This document shows, one piece after another, positions 10,810-22,700 of a DNA stretch of 64,000 nucleotides (position 1 is its first letter; each line of letters starts with the position of its first letter). This stretch comes from Siphonodentalium dalli (Eukaryota > Mollusca > Scaphopoda > Gadilida > Siphonodentaliidae). The stretch covers positions 59,480,025 through 59,544,024 of the forward strand of contig CP136068.1 in assembly GCA_032622095.1 (NCBI GenBank), given 5' to 3'. The notes beneath the pieces are model-generated. The model was not told where the DNA came from, did no database searches, and saw nothing but the letters and a program-made list of their open reading frames with translations. Both the position numbers and the translations under genes were made by a program.

Positions 10810-11800
10810 TGTGAAGGCATGTATGTGATGGAAGTAGGATTGCAAGGGGTGAAGAGATACGCGAAGAGGTTGAGCAAGGTGGTAGCGTGGTTAATGAATG
10901 TCGTGAGTCGAGCGGTGTGCTGGTAGATGTGGGGATTGAGGGTGAGAAGATGGAGGTTGAGGAACGAGGTAGCGTGGTTAAATAATGTTGTGAGTCGAGT
11001 GACCGTGTGCTGGTAGATGTGGCTGTGAGGGATCGGGAGATATGAGAGGAGACATGTGATGAGATAGTGGTCGAACAAGGTGGTAGCGTGGTTAATGAAT
11101 GTTCTGAGTCGAGTGGTGTGCTGGTAGATGTGGTTGTGGGGAGTCGGGAGATATGTGAGGAGATATATGTGAGGAGATGGAGGCTGAGGAATGTGGTAGC
11201 GTGGTTAATGCATGTTAATTGTGAGTCGAGCGATGTGGTCGTTGAGGGTGAGGAGATATGCACGATTGCGGAGGCAGATCCAGTTTGTAGCGAGATTAGC
11301 GCGTTTGAGTTTGGTGTTGCAGCGGAAGTGGTTGTGGGTGGTGAGGAGATATATATGTGAGGAGGTGGAGGTCGAGCAAGGTAGCGTGGTCAGTGAAAGT
11401 TGTGAGCAGAGTGGTATGCGCGTTGATGTGACTGTTGTTGATGAGAACATAGTTGATGGAAGCTGGGTTGAACACGATTATTGCAAGAATTATGAGTCGA
11501 GCATGCACCAAGGTTGACATGTAGAGGTTGCCGCGGAAATACGGGGCGAGCAGATATGTAAGAAGACGGTGGTTGAGCAAGGTGGTATATCGTGGTTAAC
11601 GAATGCGGCGTGCAGGATGTAGTTTTTGGAGATGGGGAGATATGTGAGGAGATGAAGGTTGAGCAAGGTAGAGGCGTGGTTGTAGAGGTAGGTCCGAGGA
11701 GTGAGTGTTGTGCGAATGGAAAGGCAGATTTTTTAATAGACAGGTATATACGAAAGGGATTCAAATATACAATGTGTGCTAATTTATATGTATCCGGATA
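10810..11800 (+). pseudogene. Element A repeat-protein gene, C-terminal part, left copy (frameshifted, truncated)
   Basis: It encodes diverged tandem repeats of roughly 30 residues with the core VVNECSESSGVLVDVVV followed by an EEI/REICEE motif. The repeats are acidic and Cys-containing, but split over several frames: 2 extra bases near 10820 and further shifts. At 11730 the sequence jumps to what lies about 545 bp further on in the right copy, so the PYPG-type terminal domain is missing. This copy cannot make the full protein. Confidence 0.6.
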
Positions 11801-11999
11801 ATCCCATAGCATATCCATGTCGTACGTTACTCGAATCTATCACAATAGTTTAACCTACACACAATATTCTTTATCCTTACATATTGTCCAGTACGCGGGC
11901 ACCTCTTCACCACATAGTTGTATTATATTTAAACACAAACGAATGTTAGTGTACGTTCATATTATTTCATCTGATAAAGCAAGGGATATAGTGTTCACC

Positions 12000-12620
12000 C
12001 GACTTTAACCAATGTCTATCGTGTAACGACAATTTATTCACTATGGTATTCAGTTAACAATATTCGTTATACCATATGTGTACTAAATGTGTAAAAAACA
12101 GTTGGGCATTTATTATGAAAAGAAATTCCACAAATTGAACCTCGTTTTATATAATAGCCTGTATATATGCTACGCGCCTTTTTTTGTCAATCGTGTAATC
12201 TTTACTGTAACGCACATCATATATTGATATAGAAATACGCGTCAGAAAACATCATTAAGTATTTGGGACATGAATTCTCGCCATAATATTGAATTTGCAC
12301 TGATGCCAGTACATGATTATGATACATATATGTATACAAATGACATTTCGCATATGACTGTGTCAGTTGTGTAACGTTCTGGTCCTTACTGTAACAAAGC
12401 CTATTCATACATCGTATACCAAACGTCAGATACCCTGATTGTGTAGTTCGTCGCTGTATTATTTTTATGAATAACAGGTTTTATCATCTTGTTAGCATAT
12501 TTCGTAACTCTGGATTTCGACATGACTTTTATACAGAAATTTATCAGATATTGTCCACCCCGTAGCAAATATGTGTATTTCGTGTTGCGCTGAAGTCCGT
12601 CGTGTAACACATTTTATTTG
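12000..12620 (-). repeat. Phased GTAAC motifs, right end of Element A (left copy)
   Basis: GTAAC, the reverse of the left-end motif, occurs at 12023, 12207, 12371, 12391 and 12604, with GTAAT at 12194. Contexts are TCGTGTAAC and TTTACTGTAAC, spaced about 184-213 bp. The orientation is opposite to the left-end set, as expected for paired binding sites at two transposon ends. Confidence 0.65.
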
Positions 12621-12624
12621 TCAT

Positions 12625-13080
12625 CTATAAATGAAACGTTATATATTTCAATTCCAGTTTTGTTCAATATTTGGTGGACAAGGAGTGTCCAATTCAATAT
12701 TATGTTAGAAAGTGTGTGACATTTGATTATCTTGATTTAATAAAGTTTAATGTTGTGTTGAAATTAAATTTTTCTGAGAAAAATGTGTTCAATTGCGGCC
12801 CCCATTGAAAACAAGCTATACAAAGGGTAAATGTTTTCTCGATCTATGCATTGCCGGTCAATACAAAAAGTACTCGTATATCTCTATTCTGAAAAATGAT
12901 ATACCAGATGATAATACTGTTACAGAAGAGACATAATTTCATGACATCCACCATTCATAGCATCATAAAATATCAGTGCTGGATGTTTAAGCTCGAACAT
13001 CAGTCGTTTCTTCCAGTTCAATAGCTATATATCTCGAAATGATAACAACTTTCCCCATTATCGGAACTAAAAAATGCCAT
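12625..13080. other. Right non-coding part of Element A
   Basis: AT-rich and conserved in the right copy (about 50015-50450 inverted). No coding frame that I can support. Confidence 0.5.
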
Positions 13081-13121
13081 GTGGCATATCTGTAATTTTG
13101 ACCAAAATTGATATTGACTCA

Positions 13122-13207
13122 TATAAGCAATTTGTTCGTAACATGTGCAGGCTGTTTTAGTCTGGAGAAAGATTACGTCACTCTGCACGAAGCAGCAAAA
13201 GATCATT
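13122..13207 (+). pseudogene. hAT-2 transposase N-terminus, 3' part of TTF-type finger
   Basis: The frame reads ISNLFVTCAGCFSLEKDY, then VTLHEAAKDH. This fits the second half of a TTF-type finger, with its HE..KDH ending. If Element A is removed with a TATA target duplication, the frame runs from KCIDAG into ISNLFVT without interruption. That supports both the transposase assignment and the insertion model. Confidence 0.65.
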
Positions 13208-13886
13208 ATTTATTTTTACATTTAATCCCCTAATCCCCATTCAGCCAATTGTTTGTCTGGTCACTCATGGCGCGCCTGCACAATGCACGTTTATGATGAC
13301 ATTGTATTTATGACGGTCGAGGTTTATGAGCACCAAGTGTAAGACAATAGCTTAATCAGCCAAATGTGAATCACGACAGATATTTTGTGGCTATTTGTCG
13401 TCAATACCGATACAGTCAAAATAATATGCATGCTTTTATGACAGATTGTAATTTGATAATGGCGTAACAATATTAAGTTATTAGTTTCCAGATGTCACTT
13501 AGATATTTTCGCAAGGATAAATATTAAATGATTTAAAAATAGATATTGATATAAAACCAAAAAATAATGGCATTAAGAAGGACAATCCCGGGTTAATCCC
13601 CCCCCCCCCCCCAATCACTCTTTCACATAAAGATTAATCAATTTTTAATAAATGATATATATAAAAATACCTCTAGTTCATCAAAATTATTTAAATTATT
13701 GTGTATTTTACCTTTGTCTGTTAGATTTTACGTTTTAGTCATTAATTGTGAACCGACCAGAAAACGATGATTTAATTTGGCCAAATTGTTTTTTAATTTG
13801 GCCAAAAAACATTTGGCTAAATTTTTTTTCATTTTGCTAATAAAATGTTCATTTGGCTAAACTTTTGGCTAAAGTTTTTTTCGGTC
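13208..13886. other. Non-coding right part of hAT-2
   Basis: AT-rich, with a C-run near 13600-13612 and GGCTAAA/GGCCAAA words toward the TIR. No gene. It probably lost the rest of the transposase by internal deletion. Confidence 0.55.
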
Positions 13887-14065
13887 CAGCGCGAACACTG
13901 CATATGGCACCTCGATATACTATCGAGAACCGTTCGAATAATTAAAGTTCTCTAGTGAGGTGTAAAGTGTGAAGATGCACACAGAAATGCATGGGGTAAC
14001 GTTATTCTCCGTTTCTTTCAGGACTTCTTAAAATCTACATGTTATCCTGTTTCTGGATCTGAAAA

Positions 14066-14931
14066 TTTTGTGTATAAGCCATGTTACTACAAGCGGATTC
14101 GATCGATGTCTACTCGTCTGTCAAAACCATCAACGGCTTGCAAGACATGGAGATAGCAACTTACATGCACCAGTATTCCAGCATGGTCTATATTGTGTTG
14201 CATATCGTTATATTGTGAATAGTATTGCACGTCTGACATCAACGCGACCTACAGAACACCATGTATGACATAAACTCATCAGCTTATGGTTATTCACTTG
14301 GATGGAAATTCTTACTCGTCCTGAGTTGTGCATTCAATTAGATGCCAAAATTCGGCATGCATCGGTGTGTCAATAATCGGCATTGAAAGGATACGTGTGT
14401 TCTTCTTGTTGTTGCAGTTACATCAGTAATTAATCATAACGATAACCCATGCAGGTGGGTAAATTTCAGATATTCAAGGAGGTGAATATAACATGTTTTC
14501 TCTCGGGATATGATTTCTTCAGAAGGATTGTCAATCTATATATACGAAACAGTTGCTTCATACAAGCCAAAGTACTGCATACATATATGCATGAGCCATG
14601 AGAACACTGAATCCAGTTCATGACACATCATAAAAATATTATATTTGATATAATATGTTGGGTTTCTATACATAAATAAATTTTTATGGATCCACGAGTT
14701 TAATTTCTCCCAGATAAATCATCCCAACATATACAAGCGTACATAGATACAAATAAGCTGTGTAATTGCTCATTTCATAATATGTTTACAGATAAAATTA
14801 ATTGGCATATTGAATGCATATACTCAGAACAGTATCATGGACTATTTTGAAAACGGCATGTAAACACGCGATTTTCTTTCTGACGTGACATGTTCTATCA
14901 CCATGCACGATGTTCCCTCTAAATATATAAC
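14066..14931 (+). repeat. Array unit leader block (U1; also 24336-25201, 28887-29752)
   Basis: An 866-bp block repeats almost unchanged in U1, U4 and U5. U2 and U3 keep only its last ~435 bp (15898-16335, 19902-20339), joined directly to satellite at TGTTTTCTC. It includes a short frame (14081-14212) reading MLLQADSIDVYSSV then KTINGLQD, which could be a scrap of hAT transposase, but that is weak. The rest is AT-rich and non-coding. Confidence 0.7.
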
Positions 14932-15576
14932 ACTAGCCGATGAGCCCGACGTTGTCCGGGCTATTCATCCGGGCTATTCAAAAACCAAATTTCAAGTCGA
15001 TCGCTCTACCCGTTTCCGAGATCTGGTCTGCGCATGCGCGAAGCTGGCGTCGCACGGGCTCGGCGACCCGATAAAATTCGTATCCGGGGCAAGATACATT
15101 CACATACCAAATTTCAAGTCGATAGCTCCACCCGTTTCCGAGATCTCGTCTGCGCATGCGCGAAGCTGGCGTCGCACGGGCTCGGCGACCCGATAAAATT
15201 CGTATCCGGGGCAAGATACATTCACATACCAAATTTCAAGTCGATAGCTCCACCCGTTTCCGAGATCTCGTCTGCGCATGCGCGAAGATGGTGTCGCACG
15301 GGCTCGGCGACCCGATAAAATTCGCATCCGGGGCAAGATACATTCACATAGCAAATTTCAAGTCGATAGCTCCACCCGTTTCCGAGATCTCGTCTGCGCA
15401 TGCGCGAAGCGGGCGCCGCACGGGCTCGCCAATACGACAACGACGACCGCCTGGTCAAACTACACTCACGTACCAAGTTTCGTCCCGATCGGTCAAGAAT
15501 CGTAGATTTGTATTAATGACAGACAGACAGACAAACAAACATACATACAGACAGAGGTCTTCAAAATATATATGAG
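14932..15576 (+). repeat. 122-bp satellite block with (GACA)n tail, U1 block 1
   Basis: The block begins ACTAGCCGATGAGCCCGACG. It runs through 122-bp monomers (CAAATTTCAAGTCGATAG, GTTTCCGAGATCTCGTCTG, CGCATGCGCGAAG, ATCCGGGGCAAGATACATTC) and ends in TTTCGTCCCGATCGGTCAAG, then GACAGACAGACA repeats and TCTTCAAAATATATATGAG. Equivalent first blocks are 16336-17164, 20340-21168, 25202-25724 and 29753-30275. The fixed start and tail make it look like an element whose middle has expanded. Monomer frames are open on both strands but encode nothing recognisable. Confidence 0.88.
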
Positions 15577-15897
15577 ACTAGCCGATGAGCCCGACGTTGT
15601 CCGGGCTATTCAAAACCAAATTTCAAGTCGATAGCTCCACCCGTTTCCGAGATCTCGTCTGCGCATGCGCGAAGCTGGCGTCGCACGGGCTCGGCGACCC
15701 GATAAAATTCGTATCCGGGGCAAGATACATTCACATACCAAATTTCAAGTCGATGGCTCCACCCGTTTCCGAGATCTCGTCTGCGCATGCGCTGCACGGG
15801 CGTCGCACGGGCTCGCCAATACGACAACGACGACCGTCCGGGCTATTCAAAAACCAAATTTCAAGTCGATAGCTCTACCCGTTTCCGAGATCTGGTC
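15577..15897 (+). repeat. 122/116-bp satellite block, U1 block 2 (truncated)
   Basis: The second block again starts ACTAGCCGATGAG but introduces a 116-bp monomer ending CGACGACCGTCCGGGCTATTC. It stops at GATCTGGTCTG, where U2 leader sequence begins. The identical truncation at 19771-19901 shows that the junction itself was copied. Confidence 0.8.
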
Positions 15898-16335
15898 TGT
15901 TTTCTCTCGGGATATGATTTCTTCAGAAGGATTGTCAATCTATATATACGAAACAGTTGCTTCATACAAGCCAAAGTACTGCATACATATATGCATGAGC
16001 CATGAGAACACTGAATCCAGTTCATGACACATCATAAAAATATTATATTTGATATAATATGTTGGGTTTCTATACATAAATAAATTTTTATGGATCCACG
16101 AGTTTAATTTCTCCCAGATAAATCATCCCAACATATACAAGCGTACATAGATACAAATAAGCTGTGTAATTGCTCATTTCATAATATGTTTACAGATAAA
16201 ATTAATTGGCATATTGAATGCATATACTCAGAACAGTATCATGGACTATTTTGAAAACGGCATGTAAACACGCGATTTTCTTTCTGACGTGACATGTTCT
16301 ATCACCATGCACGATGTTCCCTCTAAATATATAAC

Positions 16336-18157
16336 ACTAGCCGATGAGCCCGACGTTGTCCGGGCTATTCATCCGGGCTATTCAAAAACCAAATTTCAAG
16401 TCGATCGCTCTACCCGTTTCCAAGATCTGGTCTGCGCATGCGCGAAGCTGGCGTCGCACGGGCTCGGCGACCCGATAAAATTCGTATCCGGGGCAAGATA
16501 CATTCACATACCAAATTTCAAGTCGATAGCTCCACCCGTTTCTGAGATCTCGTCTGCGCATGCGCGAAGATGGTGTCGCGCGGGCTCGGCGACCCGATAA
16601 AATTCGCATCCGGGGCAAGATACATTCACATAGCAAATTTCAAGTCGATAGCTCCACCCGTTTCCGAGATCTCGTCATCCGGGCTATTCAAAAACCAAAT
16701 TTCAAGTCGATCGCTCTACCCGTTTCCGAGATCTGGTCTGCGCATGCGCGAAGCTGGCGTCGCACGGGCTCGGCGACCCGATAAAATTCGTATCCGGGGC
16801 AAGATACATTCACATACCAAATTTCAAGTCGATAGCTCCACCCGTTTCCGAGATCTCGTCTGCGCATGCGCGAAGATGGTGTCGCACGGGCTCGGCGACC
16901 CGATAAAATTCGCATCCGGGGCAAGATACATTCACATAGCAAATTTCAAGTCGATAGCTCCACCCGTTTCCGAGATCTCGTCTGCGCATGCGCGAAGCGG
17001 GCGCCGCACGGGCTCGCCAATACGACAACGACGACCGCCTGGTCAAACTACACTCACGTACCAAGTTTCGTCCCGATCGGTCAAGAATCGTAGATTTGTA
17101 TTAATGACAGACAGACAGACAAACAAACATACATACAGACAGAGGTCTTCAAAATATATATGAGACTAGCCGATGAGCCCGACGTTGTCCGGGCTATTCA
17201 AAATCAAATTTCAAGTCGATAGCTCCACCCGTTTCCGAGATCTCGTCTGCGCATGCGCGAAGCTGGCGTCGCACGGGCACGGCGACCGGATAAAATTCGT
17301 ATCCGGGGCAAAATACATTCACATACCAAATTTCAAGTCGATAGCTCCACCCGTTTCCGAGATCTCGTCTGCGCATGCGCTGCACGGGCGTCGCACGGGC
17401 TCGCCAATACGACAACGACGACCGTCCGGGCTATTCAAAAACCAAATTTCAAGTCGATAGCTCTACCCGTTTCCGAGATCTGGTCTGCGCATGCGCGAAG
17501 CTGGCGTCGCACGGGTTCGGCGACCCGATACAATTCGTATCCGGGGCAAGATACATTCACATACCAAATTTCAAGTCGATAGCTCCACCCGTTTCCGAGA
17601 TCTCGTCTGCGCATGCGCTGCACGGGCGTCGCACGGGCTCGCCAATACGACAACGACGACCGTCCGGGCTATTCAAAAACCAAATTTCAAGTCGATAGCT
17701 CCACCCGTTTCCGAGATCTCGTCTGCGCTTGCGCGAAGCTGGCGTCGCACGGGTTCGGCGACCCGATACAATTCGTATCCGGGGCAAGATACATTCACAT
17801 ACCAAATTTCAAGTCGATAGCTCCACCCGTTTCCGATATCTCGTCTGCGCATGCGCGAAGCTGGCGTCGCACGCGCTCGGCGACCCGATAAAATTCGCAT
17901 CCGGGGCAAGATACATTCACATAGCAAATTTCAAGTCGATAGCTCCACCCGTTTCCGAGATCTCGTCTGCGCATGCGCGAATCGGGCGCCGCACGGGCTC
18001 GCCAATATGACAACGTTCACCGCCTGGTCAAACTACACACACGTACCAAGTTTCGTCCCGATCGGTCGAGAATCGTAGATTTGTATAAATGACAGACAGA
18101 CAGACAGACAGACAAACAAACAAACATACAGACAGAGGTCTTCAAAATATATATGAG
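16336..18157 (+). repeat. Satellite blocks of U2 with two (GACA)n tails
   Basis: Block 1 is 16336-17164. Block 2 is 17165-18157, where 122- and 116-bp monomers alternate (238-bp dimers near 17253, 17491 and 17729). Tails are at about 17107-17150 and 18090-18140. U3 repeats both at +4004. Confidence 0.88.
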
Positions 18158-18731
18158 ATTACTGGTAGTAAACCAGCAATTACTAGTTTTAATTTAATCA
18201 TATGCACTTTGGGCCGTTTCAAATTTTGCACATCCACATCAGATCATCCTCCAGAATAATGATGTTCGAAGAAGATATAACCTGACTAAAATTTAAAGCC
18301 ACCATATAATGTTTGAATATTTTTTCCCAACATTATCGAGAGCACAAAATCGAAAAATGAGCAGAATTGAGCTGAAATAAACATTTCTGGATGGTAAAGG
18401 AATATATGAGCTAACAAAAAATATGTAGCGCTTTCGATAACTTTATTTTCTTTAGAGTGAGTGGATGGTCAAGATTCTTAAAATCAACAACTATTAGCAT
18501 GTCATTTTGTCTTTATTTAAATCGGCAGACATTTTTTTCTATATGTTTCATTTTCTTCGAGTTTTATACTTGTGAATTTAAATAATATTTCCAATTATAA
18601 TACTTTGAAGTTGCAAACATTATGTGGAACTTTGTATGTATAAATTGGTATGTTGTATCTTAGCAGATGTTATAAAGACGCCCTGATGTGAGGGGAATCG
18701 CTCCTACGAATGGAGCATCGATCCGTTCTAT
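18158..18731 (+). repeat. Array unit trailer block (U2; also in U3, U4, U5)
   Basis: A 570-bp AT-rich block from TTACTGGTAGTAAACCAGCA to ATCGATCCGTTCTAT. It recurs at about 22162-22735, 26718-27291 and 31507-32080 with only a few base changes. No coding frame. Confidence 0.75.
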
Positions 18732-19083
18732 CGTTGGGCCAACGTCATTTCTATCGTTGGGCCAACGTTGGGCCAACTATGGATGTTGCCGCTGGCTCGG
18801 CGTCGGATCCCGTCGTCGACTCGACGGTGGTTCGACGTCGAGCCGACGTTTCGTGCGCCGTCGGGCACCCGACGTTGAAACGACGTCGAACCAACGGTAT
18901 ATTCTACCATTAATACGTTGGGCCAACGTTGGCCCAACGTCGTATTAATAGTAGAATACACCGTTGGTTCGACGTCGTTTCAACGTCGGGTGCTCGACGG
19001 CGCGACAACGTCGGCTCGACGTCGAGCCACCGTCGAGTCAACGACGGGATCCGACGTCGAGCCAGCGGCAACAGCCATAGTTG
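18732..19083. mobile_element. Palindromic GTTGGGCCAACG/CGACGTCGA element, U2 copy (3' truncated)
   Basis: A long inverted repeat centres near 18928, with arms of about 150 bp (GGCTCGGCGTCGGATCCCGT answered by ACGGGATCCGACGTCGAGCC). It is built of GTTGGGCCAACG and TCGACGTCGA words and flanked by CAACGTCATTTCTATCGTTG-type repeats on the left. It breaks off after CAGCCATAGTTG, where the next hairpin element begins. The full form is at 32081-32479. A foldback MITE is the simplest reading. Confidence 0.75.
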
Positions 19084-19086
19084 CCC

Positions 19087-19341
19087 CATATAAAAATCCC
19101 CCTTGGTGCCGCCATGGTAAAACACCACGGTAAACCATGGTAAAAAAAACCGAGATATTTTGGCCGCCCATCGTGGTGTCACCATGGTGGTTTACCTTGG
19201 TGGTTTACCATGGTTTTACCGTGGTGGTAATACCGTGGTGGTTTACCGAGGTGTTACCATGGTGGTAAACCACCATGGTAAACCACCTTGGTAAACCACC
19301 ATGGTGACACCACGATGGGCGGCCAAAATATCTCGGTTTTT
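19087..19341. repeat. Inverted repeat of GGTGGTTTACCATGG type
   Basis: ACCGAGATATTTTGGCCGCC (about 19148) is answered by GGCGGCCAAAATATCTCGGT (about 19319), giving arms of about 90 bp that are rich in GGTGGTTTACC and its complement. It occurs only in U2 and joins the truncated palindromic element at GTTGCCCC. It is probably a foldback MITE. Confidence 0.75.
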
Positions 19342-19770
19342 TACCATGGTGTCACCATGGTGGTATACTTTGGTTTACCGTGGTGTTACCATGGTGGTGT
19401 ACTGTGGTTTACCGTGGTGTTACTATGGTTTACCATGGTGTTACCATGGTGGTATACTGTGGTTTACCGTGGTGTTACCATGATGGTTTACTGAGGTTTA
19501 CTGTGGTGTTACCATGATGGTATACTGTGGTTTACCGTGGTGTTACCATGATGGTATACTGTGGTTTACCGTGGTGTTACCATGGTTCACCGCGGTGTTA
19601 CCATGATGGTATACTGTGGTTTATCGTGGTGTTGCCATGATGGTATACTGTGGTTTACCGTGGTGTTACCATGGTGGTATACTGTGGTTTACCATGGTGC
19701 TATACTTTGGTTTAACGTGGTGGTTTACACTTGTTAACCATGGTAATTTAATGTGGTTAACCATGGCAGT
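19342..19770 (+). repeat. ACCATGGTGGTATACTGTGG minisatellite
   Basis: About a dozen degenerate 33-36 bp repeats of GTGTTACCATGRTGGTATAC and TGTGGTTTACCGTG follow directly from the hairpin arm, so the minisatellite seems to have grown out of one arm. It ends at ACCATGGCAG, where the satellite resumes mid-monomer at about 19770. Confidence 0.8.
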
Positions 19771-22700
19771 TTCCGAGATCTCGTCTGCGCATGCGCTGCA
19801 CGGGCGTCGCACGGGCTCGCCAATACGACAACGACGACCGTCCGGGCTATTCAAAAACCAAATTTCAAGTCGATAGCTCTACCCGTTTCCGAGATCTGGT
19901 CTGTTTTCTCTCGGGATATGATTTCTTCAGAAGGATTGTCAATCTATATATACGAAACAGTTGCTTCATACAAGCCAAAGTACTGCATACATATATGCAT
20001 GAGCCATGAGAACACTGAATCCAGTTCATGACACATCATAAAAATATTATATTTGATATAATATGTTGGGTTTCTATACATAAATAAATTTTTATGGATC
20101 CACGAGTTTAATTTCTCCCAGATAAATCATCCCAACATATACAAGCGTACATAGATACAAATAAGCTGTGTAATTGCTCATTTCATAATATGTTTACAGA
20201 TAAAATTAATTGGCATATTGAATGCATATACTCAGAACAGTATCATGGACTATTTTGAAAACGGCATGTAAACACGCGATTTTCTTTCTGACGTGACATG
20301 TTCTATCACCATGCACGATGTTCCCTCTAAATATATAACACTAGCCGATGAGCCCGACGTTGTCCGGGCTATTCATCCGGGCTATTCAAAAACCAAATTT
20401 CAAGTCGATCGCTCTACCCGTTTCCAAGATCTGGTCTGCGCATGCGCGAAGCTGGCGTCGCACGGGCTCGGCGACCCGATAAAATTCGTATCCGGGGCAA
20501 GATACATTCACATACCAAATTTCAAGTCGATAGCTCCACCCGTTTCCGAGATCTCGTCTGCGCATGCGCGAAGATGGTGTCGCGCGGGCTCGGCGACCCG
20601 ATAAAATTCGCATCCGGGGCAAGATACATTCACATAGCAAATTTCAAGTCGATAGCTCCACCCGTTTCCGAGATCTCGTCATCCGGGCTATTCAAAAACC
20701 AAATTTCAAGTCGATCGCTCTACCCGTTTCCGAGATCTGGTCTGCGCATGCGCGAAGCTGGCGTCGCACGGGCTCGGCGACCCGATAAAATTCGTATCCG
20801 GGGCAAGATACATTCACATACCAAATTTCAAGTCGATAGCTCCACCCGTTTCCGAGATCTCGTCTGCGCATGCGCGAAGATGGTGTCGCACGGGCTCGGC
20901 GACCCGATAAAATTCGCATCCGGGGCAAGATACATTCACATAGCAAATTTCAAGTCGATAGCTCCACCCGTTTCCGAGATCTCGTCTGCGCATGCGCGAA
21001 GCGGGCGCCGCACGGGCTCGCCAATACGACAACGACGACCGCCTGGTCAAACTACACTCACGTACCAAGTTTCGTCCCGATCGGTCAAGAATCGTAGATT
21101 TGTATTAATGACAGACAGACAGACAAACAAACATACATACAGACAGAGGTCTTCAAAATATATATGAGACTAGCCGATGAGCCCGACGTTGTCCGGGCTA
21201 TTCAAAATCAAATTTCAAGTCGATAGCTCCACCCGTTTCCGAGATCTCGTCTGCGCATGCGCGAAGCTGGCGTCGCACGGGCACGGCGACCCGATAAAAT
21301 TCGTATCCGGGGCAAAATACATTCACATACCAAATTTCAAGTCGATAGCTCCACCCGTTTCCGAGATCTCGTCTGTGCATGCGCTGCACGGGCGTCGCAC
21401 GGGCTCGCCAATACGACAACGACGACCGTCCGGGCTATTCAAAAACCAAATTTCAAGTCGATAGCTCTACCCGTTTCCGAGATCTGGTCTGCGCATGCGC
21501 GAAGCTGGCGTCGCACGGGTTCGGCGACCCGATACAATTCGTATCCGGGGCAAGATACATTCACATACCAAATTTCAAGTCGATAGCTCCACCCGTTTCC
21601 GAGATCTCGTCTGCGCATGCGCTGCACGGGCGTCGCACGGGCTCGCCAATACGACAACGACGACCGTCCGGGCTATTCAAAAACCAAATTTCAAGTCGAT
21701 AGCTCCACCCGTTTCCGAGATCTCGTCTGCGCTTGCGCGAAGCTGGCGTCGCACGGGTTCGGCGACCCGATACAATTCGTATCCGGGGCAAGATACATTC
21801 ACATACCAAATTTCAAGTCGATAGCTCCACCCGTTTCCGATATCTCGTCTGCGCATGTGCGAAGCTGGCGTCGCACGCGCTCGGCGACCCGATAAAATTC
21901 GCATCCGGGGCAAGATACATTCACATAGCAAATTTCAAGTCGATAGCTCCACCCGTTTCCGAGATCTCGTCTGCGCATGCGCGAATCGGGCGCCGCACGG
22001 GCTCGCCAATATGACAACGTTCACCGCCTGGTCAAACTACACACACGTACCAAGTTTCGTCCCGATCGGTCGAGAATCGTAGATTTGTATAAATGACAGA
22101 CAGACAGACAGACAGACAAACAAACAAACATACAGACAGAGGTCTTCAAAATATATATGAGATTACTGGTAGTAAACCAGCAATTACTAGTTTTAATTTA
22201 ATCATATGCACTTTGGGCCGTTTCAAATTTTGCACATCCACATCAGATCATCCTCCAGAATAATGATGTTCGAAGAAGATATAACCTGACTAAAATTTAA
22301 AGCCACCATATAATGTTTGAATATTTTTTCCCAACATTATCGAGAGCACAAAATCGAAAAATGAGCAGAATTGAGCTGAAATAAACATTTCTGGATGGTA
22401 AAGGAATATATGAGCTAACAAAAAATATGTAGCGCTTTCGATAACTTTATTTTCTTTAGAGTGAGTGGATGGTCAAGATTCTTAAAATCAACAACTATTA
22501 GCATGTCATTTTGTCTTTATTTAAATCGGCAGACATTGTTTTCTATATGTTTCATTTTCTTCGAGTTTTATACTTGTGAATTTAAATAATATTTCCAATT
22601 ATAATACTTTGAAGTTGCAAACATTATGTGGAACTTTGTATGTATAAATTGGTATGTTGTATCTTAGCAGATGTTATAAAGACGCCCTGATGTGAGGGGA

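Larger units (their letters stand above)
7848..13120 (+). mobile_element. Element A, left copy: unclassified TIR transposon (5.27 kb)
   Basis: Ends are near-perfect inverted repeats of about 27-28 bp, starting (T)GAGTCAATATCAATTTTGG. The flanks read TATAT|GAGTC and GACTC|ATATA, so the TSD is 4 bp (TATA or ATAT, not separable from sequence alone). The same element recurs inverted at 49976-56134 with its own TSD, which fixes the boundaries. Contents: phased GTTAC motifs at both ends (8806-9760; 12023-12604), a repeat-protein gene (9842-11800) and a foldback insert (10265-10809). About 545 bp present in the right copy are replaced here by a few bases near 11731. Four-bp TSDs occur in Chapaev, Ginger, Sola1 and some Academ elements; none is recognisable from these ends. 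Confidence 0.85.
7446..13900 (+). mobile_element. hAT-2: hAT transposon split by Element A
   Basis: Perfect 14-bp TIRs, CAGTGTTCGCGCTG at 7446-7459 and its complement at 13887-13900, are flanked by an identical 8-bp TSD, CATATGGC (7438-7445 and 13901-13908). Subterminal TTTGGCTAAA/TTTAGCCAAA words occur at both ends (7475-7545 and 13775-13875). Removing the 5273-bp Element A plus one TSD copy leaves about 1.2 kb, so hAT-2 was already a deletion derivative. It keeps part of a transposase N-terminal zinc-finger region on the + strand on both sides of the nested insertion. Confidence 0.88.

Noticed and set aside
9842-10926. Long overlapping open frames on both strands (up to about 260 codons) across the GATATC region
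   Set aside because: They come from palindromes without stops. The insert is bounded by TIRs and a TSD and interrupts the real frame, so these are not genes. The same applies to the 133-390 codon frames at 51912-53844.
14081-14212. A hAT transposase fragment in the array leader block
   Set aside because: The peptide MLLQADSIDVYSSV is only vaguely like the helical part of hAT transposases, and no neighbouring motif supports it, so it is mentioned but not called as a gene.
14932-15576. CRISPR-like direct repeats
   Set aside because: The 122-bp units are contiguous without unique spacers, and the surroundings are eukaryotic transposons.
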